Counted from the first letter of the stretch, positions 8,745 to 17,257 are shown. The stretch: 39,423 nucleotides of DNA from Opitutaceae bacterium (GCA_016711225.1 JADJTK010000038.1:1-39423); one strand, 5' to 3'. Notes: generated by a model from the letters alone, not told the origin. Numbers and translations are program-made.

Positions 8745-9266
8745 ATGAGCCCGCCCCCCGATGACCACGACGCCTTTGTGCGCGCCACCCTGCGCGACCA
8801 CGAACGCCCGTTGCTGCGCTACGCCGCCCATCTGCTCGGCGACGCCGACCGCGCCCGCGACATCGTCCAAGACACCTTCGTCAAGCTCTGCCGCCAACCC
8901 GTATCCGCCGTCGACGGCCACGCCGCCGAGTGGCTCTTCACCGTGGTGCGGCGCGCCGCCCTCGACGTGCTGCGCAAGGAGGGCCGCATGAGCCGCTTCG
9001 CCGAAGGCCAGGCCGAGCGCCTCGTCGCCGCCGAGCCCACACCGGCCGCCCAGACCGAGCACCACGAATCCTGGCGCCTGGTGCTCGCCCAACTCGACCG
9101 CCTCCCACCCAACCAGCAGGAGGTCGTCCGCCTGAAATTCCAGGAGGGGTTCAGCTACAAGGAAATCGCCGACATCACCCGCCTCTCCGTAGGCAACGTC
9201 GGCTTCCTGCTCCACACCGCCCTCGCCGCCCTGCGCCGCGAGATGACCCGGCCCAGCGCCGTCTAG
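8745..9266 (+). CDS. ECF-type RNA polymerase sigma factor
   Basis: 173 aa from ATG 8745; the open frame upstream runs through repeat DNA. Region 2 is seen in LLRYAAHLLGDADRARDIVQDTFVKLCRQ followed by AAEWLFTVVRRAALDVLRKEGR. Region 4 is seen in LDRLPPNQQEVVRLKFQEGFSYKEIADITRLSVGNVGFLLHTALAALR, a helix-turn-helix for the -35 element. There is no region 1.1 or 3, as expected for ECF sigmas. The neighbour 23 bp downstream begins like an anti-sigma factor with one membrane helix, so sequestration at the membrane by that protein is the likely control (inference). Regulon unknown; auto-regulation of the pair is usual in the family. Confidence 0.93.
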   Translation: MSPPPDDHDAFVRATLRDHERPLLRYAAHLLGDADRARDIVQDTFVKLCRQPVSAVDGHAAEWLFTVVRRAALDVLRKEGRMSRFAEGQAERLVAAEPTPAAQTEHHESWRLVLAQLDRLPPNQQEVVRLKFQEGFSYKEIADITRLSVGNVGFLLHTALAALRREMTRPSAV

Positions 9267-9289
9267 CGCCGCCAACCGAGGACTTTGCC

Positions 9290-10804
9290 ATGCCCAAGAT
9301 CGACCCGAACGACGAACGGCTCACCGCCTACGCCCTGGACGAATTGTCCGGCGCCGAGCGCGCCGAGTTCGAAACCCTCCTACGCGAAGATCCCGCCGCG
9401 CGCGCCACCCTCGAGGATATCCGCCGCACCATGGCGGCCCTCGGCGAAGCGCTCGCGCACGAGCCTTTGCCCTCCCGCGGCGTCGCTCTGCCGGTGCCCC
9501 GCCCACACTGGCTGCGCCGCCTCTTCGCCGAGCAGTGGACCATCTGGGTGCCGCTGGGCGTATCCGCCTGCTTCGCGCTGTTCTTCTGGAGCGTCTACCT
9601 GCCCGCCTACAACCAAAGGCTCGATTCCGAGCACCGCAGCGCCGAGCGCGCCCGCCAGGAACGCATCGCCACCGTGACCCAGTTCCCGCTGCTTGCCGCC
9701 AACGAGCCCGCCGCCACCGCGGCCCCGGCCCCAGCCCCCGCCGCGCACCCCGCCCCGCCGGCGCCCTCCCCGGGCTTCAACGCCGGCGCACTGAATACCA
9801 TCCAGCCGAACTACTTTCTCACCGCGCTGCAGAACCCGCTCTCGACCTTCGCCCTCCAGGTGGAGACGACCGCGTATACCGACGTGCGCCGTTTCCTCGA
9901 GGCGGGCGAACGTCCCCCCACCGGCCTGGTGCGCATCGAAGAATTGGTGAACGCCTTCCACTACCGCTACCCGCGGCCGGCCGGGCCCGAGCCCTTCGCC
10001 GTCTCCGCCGAGTTGCGCCCGGCGCCCTGGGCCACCGACCACAAACTGGTGCGTATCGCCCTCCAAGGCCGGGAGCCCGCTGGCGCCGCGCCGGCCACCG
10101 AAAGCCCAACCGAAGGCGTACCCGCCCCGGCCCCGGTCGCCCCCCCCGTCCGTCACCCCAACCCGGTCGCGCAGGCCGACGCCCGCCAATTCCTCGCCGA
10201 CCAGGCCGGCGCCACCCTGCCGCCCATCGCCCGCGACGTGAAAGTGCAGGTCGAATTCAACCCCTCCAAGGTGCTCGCCTACCGCCTCATCGGCTACGAG
10301 AACCGGCTACTCAAGGGCGACGATTTCGAACGCCCCACCGACGGAGGCAGCATCGGTGCCGGCCACGCCGTCACCGCCCTTTACGAGATCATTCCCGCCG
10401 GGCCGAAGACGACGCTGTCCCCTGCCGACGAGCTCAAGTACCAACACCCCACCGCCACCACCGCCGCCGCCACCAACGAGTGGCTCACCGTGAAACTGCG
10501 CTACCGCACGCCGGGCGGCGACAAGGCACAGGCCGCCATCGTGCCCTTGCACGCCGGCCGTTACGACGATGTGAAGGCGGCCGACCCGGACTTCCAGTTC
10601 GCCGCCGCCGTCGCCGGTTTTGGGATGCTCCTGCAAGACAACCCCTTCAAGGGCGGCATGTCGTGGGATATGGTCGAGAAGCTCGCCGTCTCCGGCGTGG
10701 GCGCCGACGAGGACGGCTACCGCAAGGAGTTCGTGAATTTGGTGAAGAAGGCTCGCGCCCTGGAGCCGGCCGTCGTCCCCGCCCCGGCGCCCACCGCGCC
10801 GTAA
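9290..10804 (+). CDS. Anti-sigma/YfbK-like membrane protein lacking the vWA core
   Basis: 504 aa from ATG 9290. Residues 7-55 (DERLTAYALDELSGAERAEF.. LRRTM-like helix) look like a zinc-less anti-sigma N-terminus. One membrane helix lies at about 84-103 (IWVPLGVSACFALFFWSVYL), then a Pro/Ala-rich linker to about 165. Residues 180-260 match the segment before the vWA domain in YfbK-type proteins (NPLSTFALQVETTAYTDVRR, RIEELVNAFHY, HKLVRIALQGR). Residues about 295-490 match what follows the vWA domain (ADARQFLADQAGATL, IARDVKVQVEFNPSKV, YRLIGYENRLL, GAGHAVTALYEI). The ~170-residue vWA domain with its DxSxS metal site should lie between 260 and 295; instead there is a 35-residue Pro/Ala linker, in frame. 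It likely controls the ECF sigma factor just upstream. Confidence 0.85.
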   Translation: MPKIDPNDERLTAYALDELSGAERAEFETLLREDPAARATLEDIRRTMAALGEALAHEPLPSRGVALPVPRPHWLRRLFAEQWTIWVPLGVSACFALFFWSVYLPAYNQRLDSEHRSAERARQERIATVTQFPLLAANEPAATAAPAPAPAAHPAPPAPSPGFNAGALNTIQPNYFLTALQNPLSTFALQVETTAYTDVRRFLEAGERPPTGLVRIEELVNAFHYRYPRPAGPEPFAVSAELRPAPWATDHKLVRIALQGREPAGAAPATESPTEGVPAPAPVAPPVRHPNPVAQADARQFLADQAGATLPPIARDVKVQVEFNPSKVLAYRLIGYENRLLKGDDFERPTDGGSIGAGHAVTALYEIIPAGPKTTLSPADELKYQHPTATTAAATNEWLTVKLRYRTPGGDKAQAAIVPLHAGRYDDVKAADPDFQFAAAVAGFGMLLQDNPFKGGMSWDMVEKLAVSGVGADEDGYRKEFVNLVKKARALEPAVVPAPAPTAP

Positions 10805-10858
10805 CGGACCCCGCGGGCAGGGCGATCGCCGCAAGGCCGGCCTGTCCTCCCGGCCCAC

Positions 10859-11000
10859 CCTGCCAGCCCCAGCAGCTGGGGTACTACCGCAGGTCACATG
10901 AATCGGCTTCGTTCATAGGACGCCGCCCCACCTTAAGCCCGGGGTGCGCCGTCCGATAGGGCACTGGCCACCCCTGCCTCCCATTCGGGGGCCGGGTGGC
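10859..11000 (+). ncRNA. Structured leader upstream of the chemoreceptor gene
   Basis: Four consecutive stems end 10 bp before the ATG at 11010. CCTGC (10859-10863)/GCAGG (10889-10893) encloses CCCCAG-CAG-CTGGGG (10867-10881). ATGAAT/GTTCAT follows at 10898-10916. GGACG (10918-10922)/CGTCC (10950-10954) has further inner pairs. GCCACCC (10967-10973)/GGGTGGC (10994-11000) encloses GCCTCC/GGGGGC. It does not match a riboswitch class I can recognise; I looked for GEMM and cobalamin boxes. In GC-rich DNA such pairing can arise by chance, and repeat elements are common here. Confidence 0.35.
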
Positions 11001-11009
11001 GTTTCGCCT

Positions 11010-12828
11010 ATGAACTGGACCATTCGTACCCGCCTCTACGCCGGCTGTGGCCTGCTCGTCCTCGTGGCCACCATTGCCTGCTTCATCGGCTGGCGGCAAG
11101 CCGTCCAGTCCCAGCACAATCTGGGCGCCCTAGTCGCGGTCACCGACCACAACAATACCCTGCTCGCCGCCACCCAAGGGGCCCTGCGAGAGCTGCCCGC
11201 CGCCCGTCGCGCCGAGCACGAGTTCATCTTCGAAAAGAAGGCCTCCAGCGCCGACGCAGTCGCCAGCTCGCTCAAAGAAATCCGCCGCCACCTCGACACG
11301 CTCGGCAAGGAAACCGAGATCCGGGCAATTGACGGCCCGCACACTGCCGCTGTCACAGCGGCCGAGGCGCTGCACTCGCACATTCGCCACCATCGTGGAA
11401 CTGCTTAGCCGCCGCGGCCTCACTGCCGACACTGGGGTGGAAGGCGAAATGCGCCAGGCTACCCACGCCATCGAAAAGACCGTGAACGCCCGGGGCATCG
11501 CCGAGCTGCGGGTGCTGCTTTTGATGTGCCGCCGCCACGAGAAAGACTACCTGCTCCGCCGCGATCCGAAGTATCTCGAGGAAGTCGATACCCGCATCGC
11601 CGAGTTCGACCACAAAGCCAAGGAACTCGCCTTGCCCGCGGACTTCTGCGCCGACGCCCGACAAAAATGGCAGATCTACCGCGCCGCGCTGGCCGCCATC
11701 GTCGAGATCGATGCTCGCGTAGCGCAGGCCATGACCGAGGCCTCCTCCACCGCCGCCGCTTTTGACAAGTCGCTGGACACCCTGGCCAACGCCGTGGCTC
11801 GCCACAGCAGAGAGCAGCAAACCGCCACGGTGGGCTCGATGGCCGCCAGCACAACCCTGCTTCTGTGGGTGCTGGCCGGCGGCATCGGCATCGGCGCAAC
11901 GGTCGCCATCCTCCTTGGACGCGCCACCACCGTCCCACTCCAGGCGGCGATGAACACCCTAAGCTCCTCGGCCGACCAGACGACCGCCGCCGCCGCCCAG
12001 GTTTCCTCCGCGAGTCAGCAGCTCGCCCATGGCGCCAGCGAACAGGCCGCCTCCCTCGAGGAAACCAGCGCCACCCTCGAGGAAATCTCCAGCATGGCCC
12101 AACACAACTCGGCCTCCGCCGTCCAGGCCAAGGATCTCGCCGACCGCACCCGCCAGGCCGCGGAACGTGGCGCCCTCGACATGAACGCAATGAAGCAGGC
12201 AATGGACGCCATCAAGGAAGCCTCGAGCAACATCGCCAAGATCGTGAAGTCGATCGACGAAATCGCCTTCCAAACAAACATTCTCGCCCTCAATGCCGCC
12301 GTCGAGGCCGCCCGCGCCGGCGAGGCTGGCGCCGGATTTGCCGTCGTGGCCGAGGAAGTCCGCAACCTTGCCCAGCGTTCCGCCCAGGCCGCCAAGGAAA
12401 CCGCCGAACGCATCGAGGACTCCGTGACCAAGAGCGAGCACGGCGTAGCCATCAGCGCCAAAGTCGCCGAAGGCTTCGCTGAAATCGTCGCCAGCGCCCG
12501 CAAGGTCGACGAGCTCGTCGGGGAGATCACCAACGCCTCGCGCGAGCAGACGCAGGGCATCGGGCAGGTGAACCAGACGATTTCGCAGATGGATTCCGCC
12601 GTGCAATCCAACGCCGCCAGCGCCGAGGAATCCGCCAGCGCCGCCGAGGAACTCAACGCCCAGGCGGCATGTCTCCATGATGCAGTACGCAGCCTGCAGC
12701 AGTTCATCGGAGTCGACTCCGCCGTGGCCGACAGCGGCCGCGACGCGGCGCCGGTCGCGCCCCGGCCGGCACCGGAGGCGGCGCCCCGAGGATCGCGTGA
12801 GCCGCTCGCCCGGTCCCTCCACCGGTGA
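11010..12828 (+). pseudogene. Methyl-accepting chemotaxis protein, split by a +1 frameshift
   Basis: Frame A, ATG 11010 to stop 11408, gives MNWTIRTRLYAGCGLLVLVATI: a first membrane helix and the start of a helical periplasmic sensor. Frame B, open 11329-12828, continues with FATIVELLSRRGLTADTG, the rest of the sensor, a second membrane helix near 11850-11930 (LLLWVLAGGIGIGATVAILLG) and a complete signalling hairpin with tip EIAFQTNILALNAAVEAARAGE and GAGFAVVAEEVRNLAQRS. Sensor similarity runs from frame A into frame B near 11376-11383 (CTGCACTCGCACATTCGCC); removing one base joins them (ALHS-TFATIV). No CheR pentapeptide is at the C-terminus. Either a real pseudogene, a sequencing error, or a second short protein restarting in frame B. 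It lies outside the che cluster. Confidence 0.8.
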
Positions 12829-13114
12829 CTTCCGGCACCCGGGCAACCCGCCCTGGCGGCCCAATCGCCAATCGCAACAAAGCCCGCCAGCCCCAGCCGG
12901 ATACTGCCCGCGTGTCCAGGCTTGGCCTTGCGCGGTGGTGGCTCGACCGCAGCCAACGCCGACCGTCGTGCCTACGCCGCGGCGAAACAGCAGGCGCACC
13001 GCACGGCGCCGGCATCGCTGCCGGCTAAGCTCGAGGGCGCAGGCCCTGAAGGCCTGCCCCACGGCTCGAAAGTAGATTGAAAAGCGCGCCGACGACGCCA
13101 ATCGTCCGGCCGCA
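12829..13114. other. Intergenic; repeat-like fragment near 13033
   Basis: 286 bp between the receptor gene and xseB. GCGCAGGCCCTGAAGGCCTG at 13037-13056 resembles the GCAGGC/GCCTGC palindrome family. Nothing else recognisable. Confidence 0.4.
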
Positions 13115-13366
13115 ATGTCTGCTACCAAACAGCCGGACCATTCCAGTTTCGAGGATGCCCTCACCCGCCTCGAAGCCATCGTCGACTCGATGGAGCAGGG
13201 ACAAGTGCCCCTGGCCGAGCTGCTCACCCGCTACGAGGAAGGCACCAAGCTGCTCAAGGTCTGCGAGGCCCGCCTCAAGGACGCCGAGCTCAAGATCGAC
13301 CAGCTCAAGAAAGTGCGCGACACCGCCGCGCTGGAGCCGTTCGCCCCCGAGCGCGCCGGCAGCTGA
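13115..13366 (+). CDS. xseB: Exodeoxyribonuclease VII small subunit
   Basis: 83 aa, the usual length. SSFEDALTRLEAIVDSMEQGQVPLAELLTRYEEGTKLLKVCEARLKDAELKI is the full XseB helical hairpin. It associates in several copies with XseA (not in this window) to degrade single-stranded DNA. The stop is 10 bp before the dxs ATG, so xseB and dxs are very probably one transcript; the same pairing is common in other bacteria. Confidence 0.95.
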   Translation: MSATKQPDHSSFEDALTRLEAIVDSMEQGQVPLAELLTRYEEGTKLLKVCEARLKDAELKIDQLKKVRDTAALEPFAPERAGS

Positions 13367-13376
13367 GCGCCCGCCC

Positions 13377-15314
13377 ATGACTGCCGCCCCTTCGCCTGCC
13401 GGCAAACCGGCTCAGGCCGCCCCCCTTCGGCCCACCGCCCCGCTGCTCCCCGGGCTGCGCGGACCGGCCGACCTCAAGGCCCTGCCCGCCGACCAGCTCC
13501 CCTTTCTGGCCCAGGAAATCCGCGACGAACTCATCGACGTCACCGCCCGCAACGGCGGCCACCTCGGCCCCAACCTCGGCGTGGTCGAACTGAGCATCGC
13601 CCTGCACCGCGTCTTCGATACACCGCGCGACAAGTTCGTCTTCGACGTGGCCCACCAGGGCTATGTCCACAAATTGCTCACCGGCCGCGGCGGCGACGCC
13701 TTCCGACTCATCCGCAAAACCGGCGGGCTCTCGGGATTCCTCAACCGCGCCGAAAGCCCGCACGACAGCTTCGGGGCCGGCCATGCCGGCACCGCCCTCT
13801 CCGCCGCCCTCGGCCTGGCCACCGCCCGCGACCTGCGCGGCACCAGCGAGCACGTCGTCGCCCTCTGCGGCGACGCCGCCTTCACCTGCGGCATCACCAT
13901 GGAGGCGCTCAACAACGTCGCCCACTCGACCAAGCGCCTGGTCGTCGTGCTCAACGACAACGAGTGGTCGATCGCCCGCAATGTCGGCGCGCTGGCCAAG
14001 TACCTCAACGAGCTCTCCACCAGCGCCACCTACAACCGCATCTACCACGACATCGAGGAGTTCTTCCGCAGCACCCCGCGCGGCGAGCGTCTCCACCAGA
14101 TCTGGATGAAGTGGAAACGCGAGACCAAGGACTTCTTCGTCGAGTCTTCGCTCTTTGAGAAATACGGGCTGCGCTACCTCGGACCGATCGACGGTCACGA
14201 CATTCCGCTGCTGATCAAGAACCTGGAGTTCGCCAAGCAGGCCGACTGCCCGGTCGTCGTCCATGTGCTCACCAAGAAGGGCAAGGGCTACGAGGTGGCC
14301 ATCGAGCACGCCGAACGTTTCCACGGCACCAGCCCCTTCGACATCGCCACCGGTAACGGCCACTCCTCCCCGGGCGCGAAACCAGCCTACCAGGACATCT
14401 TTGGCCAGGCCCTCCTGCGCGAGGCCCGGTTGGACAACCGCATCGTCGGCATCACCGGCGCCATGCCCGCCGGCACCGGCCTCGCCGCCCTCGCCAAAGA
14501 ACTGCCGCGCCAGTTCTTCGATGTCGGCATCGCCGAGGAGCACGCCGCCCTCTTCGCCGCCGGCCTGGCCGCGCAGGGGCTCAAGCCCGTTGTCGCCATC
14601 TACTCGACCTTCCTGCAGCGCGCCTACGACCAGATCGTCCACGACGTGTGCCTGCAGCAACTGCCGGTCGTCTTCTGCCTCGACCGCGCCGGTCTCTCGC
14701 CCAACGACGGGCCCACCCACCACGGCCTCTTCGACCTTTCCTACCTGCGCAACGTGCCGCACGCCGCTGTCGCGCAACCAAAGGACGAAGACGAGCTCGC
14801 CGACCTGCTGCACACCGCCCTCCAGCATCCCCTGCCCACCTTCATCCGCTACCCGCGCGGTGCCGGCCCCGGAGTCGCCCCGAAGGCCACGCCCGCCGTG
14901 CTGCCGCTCGGCAAGGCCGAGCTGCTGCGCGCAGGCGCCGACCTCGCCCTCTGGGCCCTGGGTCCTTGGGTGCAAGATGCCCTCGCCCTCGCCGACCGCC
15001 TCGAGCGCGAGCACGGCCTGCGCGCCACCGTCGTCAACGCCCGCTGGATCAAGCCCCTCGACCGCGAGCTGCTGCTCGCCCACGCCCGCGCCACCCGCCT
15101 CATCGTGACGCTGGAGGACAATGTCGTCATGGGCGGCTTCGGCAGCGCCGTGCTTGAAGCGCTCAGCGACGCCGACGTGCGCACGCCCGTCGAGCGTATC
15201 GCCTGGCCCGACGCGTTCATCGAGCATGGCAACAGTGTGGAGATTCTCCGCGCCGCCCACGGTCTCGACCCGGAGACACTCTACCAGCGCATCCTCGCCC
15301 GGCTGCCTCGCTAG
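13377..15314 (+). CDS. dxs: 1-deoxy-D-xylulose-5-phosphate synthase
   Basis: 645 aa from ATG 13377, 10 bp after xseB. Makes DXP from pyruvate and glyceraldehyde-3-phosphate with thiamine diphosphate, the first step of the MEP isoprenoid pathway; DXP also feeds thiamine and pyridoxal synthesis. Visible: NGGHLGPNLGVVELSIALH, the ThDP/metal site LCGDAAFTCGITMEALNN.. VVVLNDNEWSI, SFGAGHAGTALSAALG, GPIDGHD, the activating glutamate in DVGIAEEHAALFAAGLA, and DRAGLSPNDGPTHHGLFDLSYLR. The ThDP motif reads G-D-A where most Dxs proteins have G-D-G. The C-terminal transketolase domain (LEDNVVMGGFGSAVLEAL) is complete. The open frame upstream of 13377 overlaps xseB and is not used. Confidence 0.96.
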   Translation: MTAAPSPAGKPAQAAPLRPTAPLLPGLRGPADLKALPADQLPFLAQEIRDELIDVTARNGGHLGPNLGVVELSIALHRVFDTPRDKFVFDVAHQGYVHKLLTGRGGDAFRLIRKTGGLSGFLNRAESPHDSFGAGHAGTALSAALGLATARDLRGTSEHVVALCGDAAFTCGITMEALNNVAHSTKRLVVVLNDNEWSIARNVGALAKYLNELSTSATYNRIYHDIEEFFRSTPRGERLHQIWMKWKRETKDFFVESSLFEKYGLRYLGPIDGHDIPLLIKNLEFAKQADCPVVVHVLTKKGKGYEVAIEHAERFHGTSPFDIATGNGHSSPGAKPAYQDIFGQALLREARLDNRIVGITGAMPAGTGLAALAKELPRQFFDVGIAEEHAALFAAGLAAQGLKPVVAIYSTFLQRAYDQIVHDVCLQQLPVVFCLDRAGLSPNDGPTHHGLFDLSYLRNVPHAAVAQPKDEDELADLLHTALQHPLPTFIRYPRGAGPGVAPKATPAVLPLGKAELLRAGADLALWALGPWVQDALALADRLEREHGLRATVVNARWIKPLDRELLLAHARATRLIVTLEDNVVMGGFGSAVLEALSDADVRTPVERIAWPDAFIEHGNSVEILRAAHGLDPETLYQRILARLPR

Positions 15315-15560
15315 GTTCCTGAGGCAGAGACGAACTCACGACGGGCAGTCGGGTGCAAGCCCTCTCCCACAGGCGAAAGGCCCTGCAGTTTGTGGGAGCG
15401 TGCGTGCACGCGATTCCCAAGCGAGACTCGCCAGTGTTTCGTGCCCGGGGACCAACCGCCGTATCGCGAAAGTCGCCCGAATTTGATTCTTAGCACCCCA
15501 TCGCCCCCGCCCCGCCCCCGATTTTTCGCATCCGCCAAACCGAACAGCCCGCCTCGGGCA
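15315..15560. repeat. Intergenic hairpin repeat CTCCCACA/TGTGGGAG
   Basis: CTCCCACA (15363-15370) pairs with TGTGGGAG (15391-15398), enclosing GGCGAAAGGCCCTGCAGTT, then CGTGCGTGCACGCGATTCCC. This looks like a dispersed palindromic element. No gene in the stretch. Confidence 0.5.
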
Positions 15561-15589
15561 TTGACCGGAGCTACCCTCGCCGGTTTTAT
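15561..15589 (+). promoter_or_regulatory. Putative sigma-70 promoter of pyrH
   Basis: TTGACC (15561-15566), a 17-bp spacer and TTTTAT (15584-15589). The expected start point, about 7 bp on, falls at 15596-15597, right at the pyrH ATG (15598), so the mRNA would be leaderless or nearly so. This fits the absence of a Shine-Dalgarno there. Confidence 0.45.
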
Positions 15590-15597
15590 TCGACTCC

Positions 15598-16338
15598 ATG
15601 CATAATTCGCCCGCCCGCACCGGAGTGAAATACAAGCGTGTCGTCCTCAAGCTCAGCGGAGAGGTTCTCCGCGGCAAGAAGGCCGGCGGGGACCCCATCG
15701 ATGCCGATACGCTCGAGCAGATCTGCCTTCAGGTGAAGGAAGTGCACGACCTCGGCGTGCAGGTGTGCGTGGTCATCGGCGGCGGCAACATCTTCCGCGG
15801 CCTGCAAGGCGAGAAGCGCGGGGTCGACCGCACCACCGGCGACTACATGGGCATGCTCGCCACCGTCATCAACGGCATGGCCATCATGGACTGCCTCGAA
15901 GGCCTCGGCGTGAAGGTCCGCGTCCAAAGTTCGATTCCGATGAACCAGGTGGCCGAACCGTTCATCCTGCGCCGCGCCACCCGCCACCTGGAGAAGGGCC
16001 GCGTGGTGGTCTTTGTCGCCGGCACCGGCAACCCCTATTTCTCCACCGACACCTGCGCGGCCCTGCGCGCCAGCGAGGTCGGGGCCGACATCCTCATGAA
16101 GGCCACCAAGGTCGATGGGATCTACGACAAGGACCCGATGAAGTTCCCCGACGCGGTGCGCTACGACGAGATCACCTACGTCGAGGCCCTGCGCCAGCGG
16201 CTCAACGTGATGGATTCCACCGCGTTCTCGCTGTGTCAGGACAACAACATTCCGATTCTCGTGTTCAACCTCAACGACCCGGGGGCGGTGCGCCGCGCGC
16301 TCGACGGCGAGAAGGTCGGCACGCTCGTGCACGCGTGA
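15598..16338 (+). CDS. pyrH: Uridylate (UMP) kinase
   Basis: 246 aa, full length. Phosphorylates UMP to UDP with ATP in pyrimidine nucleotide synthesis; bacterial hexameric amino-acid-kinase fold. Motifs: YKRVVLKLSGEVLRG (phosphate-binding Lys/Gly), VVIGGGNIFRG, DYMGMLATVINGMAIMDCLE, FVAGTGNPYFSTDTCAALRASEVGAD and MKATKVDGIYDKDP, then MDSTAFSLCQDNNIPILVFNL. The ATG at 15598 starts MHNSPARTG, a short tail before the conserved core. frr follows 276 bp downstream; pyrH-frr is a conserved bacterial pair. Confidence 0.97.
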   Translation: MHNSPARTGVKYKRVVLKLSGEVLRGKKAGGDPIDADTLEQICLQVKEVHDLGVQVCVVIGGGNIFRGLQGEKRGVDRTTGDYMGMLATVINGMAIMDCLEGLGVKVRVQSSIPMNQVAEPFILRRATRHLEKGRVVVFVAGTGNPYFSTDTCAALRASEVGADILMKATKVDGIYDKDPMKFPDAVRYDEITYVEALRQRLNVMDSTAFSLCQDNNIPILVFNLNDPGAVRRALDGEKVGTLVHA

Positions 16339-16456
16339 TAGCAGCGAGCATCGAGTAGCGGGGAGCGAGTAGATCAGGCTGTTCCCCTCCGAATCGTTCT
16401 AGTTCCCCTGCTCCTGCTCCGCCCGATCCGTCGGACCCGGCCGATCGTCTCCGCCC

Positions 16457-16559
16457 GCTGATCACTGGTTACTGATAACTGATCCCCGTTCTCCGCTACT
16501 TGGCCCTTGATCCTTATTACTTGTCCCTTGGCACTTGGTACTTGGTCCTTGATACTTAG
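16457..16559. repeat. Low-complexity intergenic repeats (ACTGGTTACTGAT and ACTTGG/CCTTGAT units)
   Basis: GCTGATCACTGGTTACTGAT at 16457, then three degenerate ~20-bp units from 16497: TACTTGGCCCTTGATCCTTA, TTACTTGTCCCTTGGCACTT and TACTTGGTCCTTGATACTTA. The AT content is much higher than the surroundings. Relatives of the first motif occur at 4797 (ACTACTGGTCACTGAT) and about 19060 (ATCACCGGCTACTGATTAC). Confidence 0.7.
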
Positions 16560-16614
16560 CCCAGCCGCCACTGCCTCCTTCCCTTCCACTCAAACCTCCG
16601 ACCCAACACCCGTC

Positions 16615-17175
16615 ATGGCCGACCATCCTCTCGTCAAAGACTGCGTAACGAAGATGCAGAAGAATCTGGACCACACGCTGCACGAGTTCAGCGGCATCCA
16701 CACCGGCAAGGCCAGCCCCGCGCTGGTCGAGGGCATCATGGTCGATGCCTACGGTAGCGCGGTGCGCCTCAAGGAGTGCGCCGCCATCCATACCCCCGAC
16801 TCCCGCATGATTGCCGTGCAGCCCTGGGACAAATCGCTGCTCAAGGCCATCGAGAAGGCCATCCAGATGGCCAATATCGGCATCAATCCGGTGATCGATG
16901 GCAGCATCGTGCGCCTGCCCTTGCCCGAGATGAGCAAGGAACGTCGCCTGGAGCTCACCAAGGTCGCCCATCGGGTGGCCGAAGAAGGCCGAGTGGCCGT
17001 GCGCAATACCCGCCGCGACGGGATCGAGGCCATCAAGAAAGGCTTCAAGGACGCCAAGATTTCCGAGGACGACAACAAGAAGCTCGAGAAGGATCTGCAG
17101 GCCCAGACCGACCGCATCATGAAAGAGATCAGCGACCACCTCGGCCACAAGGAGCAGGAACTCCTGAAGGTCTGA
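16615..17175 (+). CDS. frr: Ribosome recycling factor
   Basis: 186 aa, usual length; with EF-G it splits the post-termination ribosome. MADHPLVKDCVTKMQKNLDHTLHEFSGIHTGKASPALVEGIMVDAYGS has the RRF N-terminal helix and the TGKASPALVE loop; MIAVQPWDKSLLKAIEKAIQ and NIGINPVIDGSIVRLPLPEMSKERRLEL form domain II; VAVRNTRRDGIEAIKKGFKD returns to the helical bundle. Start at ATG 16615; the upstream open frame is repeat DNA. Directly after the stop come CTGAAGG/CTGAAAG/CTGAAGGG direct repeats. Confidence 0.97.
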   Translation: MADHPLVKDCVTKMQKNLDHTLHEFSGIHTGKASPALVEGIMVDAYGSAVRLKECAAIHTPDSRMIAVQPWDKSLLKAIEKAIQMANIGINPVIDGSIVRLPLPEMSKERRLELTKVAHRVAEEGRVAVRNTRRDGIEAIKKGFKDAKISEDDNKKLEKDLQAQTDRIMKEISDHLGHKEQELLKV

Positions 17176-17234
17176 AGGCTGAAAGCTGAAGGGCTGAAGC
17201 CGGAGCGCGGAAACGCGGCGCTCCGAAACCCGTA

Positions 17235-17257
17235 GGGCCTGAGCTTGCTCCAGGCCC
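17235..17257. terminator. Hairpin after frr (possible terminator or repeat)
   Basis: GGGCCTG (17235-17241) pairs with CAGGCCC (17251-17257) around a 9-nt loop and is followed by CTTTGCT. The poor T tract makes intrinsic termination uncertain; it may be one of the palindromic repeats. Confidence 0.3.

Noticed and set aside
10859..11000. Cobalamin or cyclic-di-GMP riboswitch
   Set aside because: GCACTGGCCACC superficially recalls a B12 box, but the remaining conserved blocks of either class are missing. Kept only as an unassigned structured leader.
13305..15260. 651-codon minus-strand ORF opposite dxs
   Set aside because: Antisense shadow with no recognisable domain; low-complexity Gly/Val/Glu composition.
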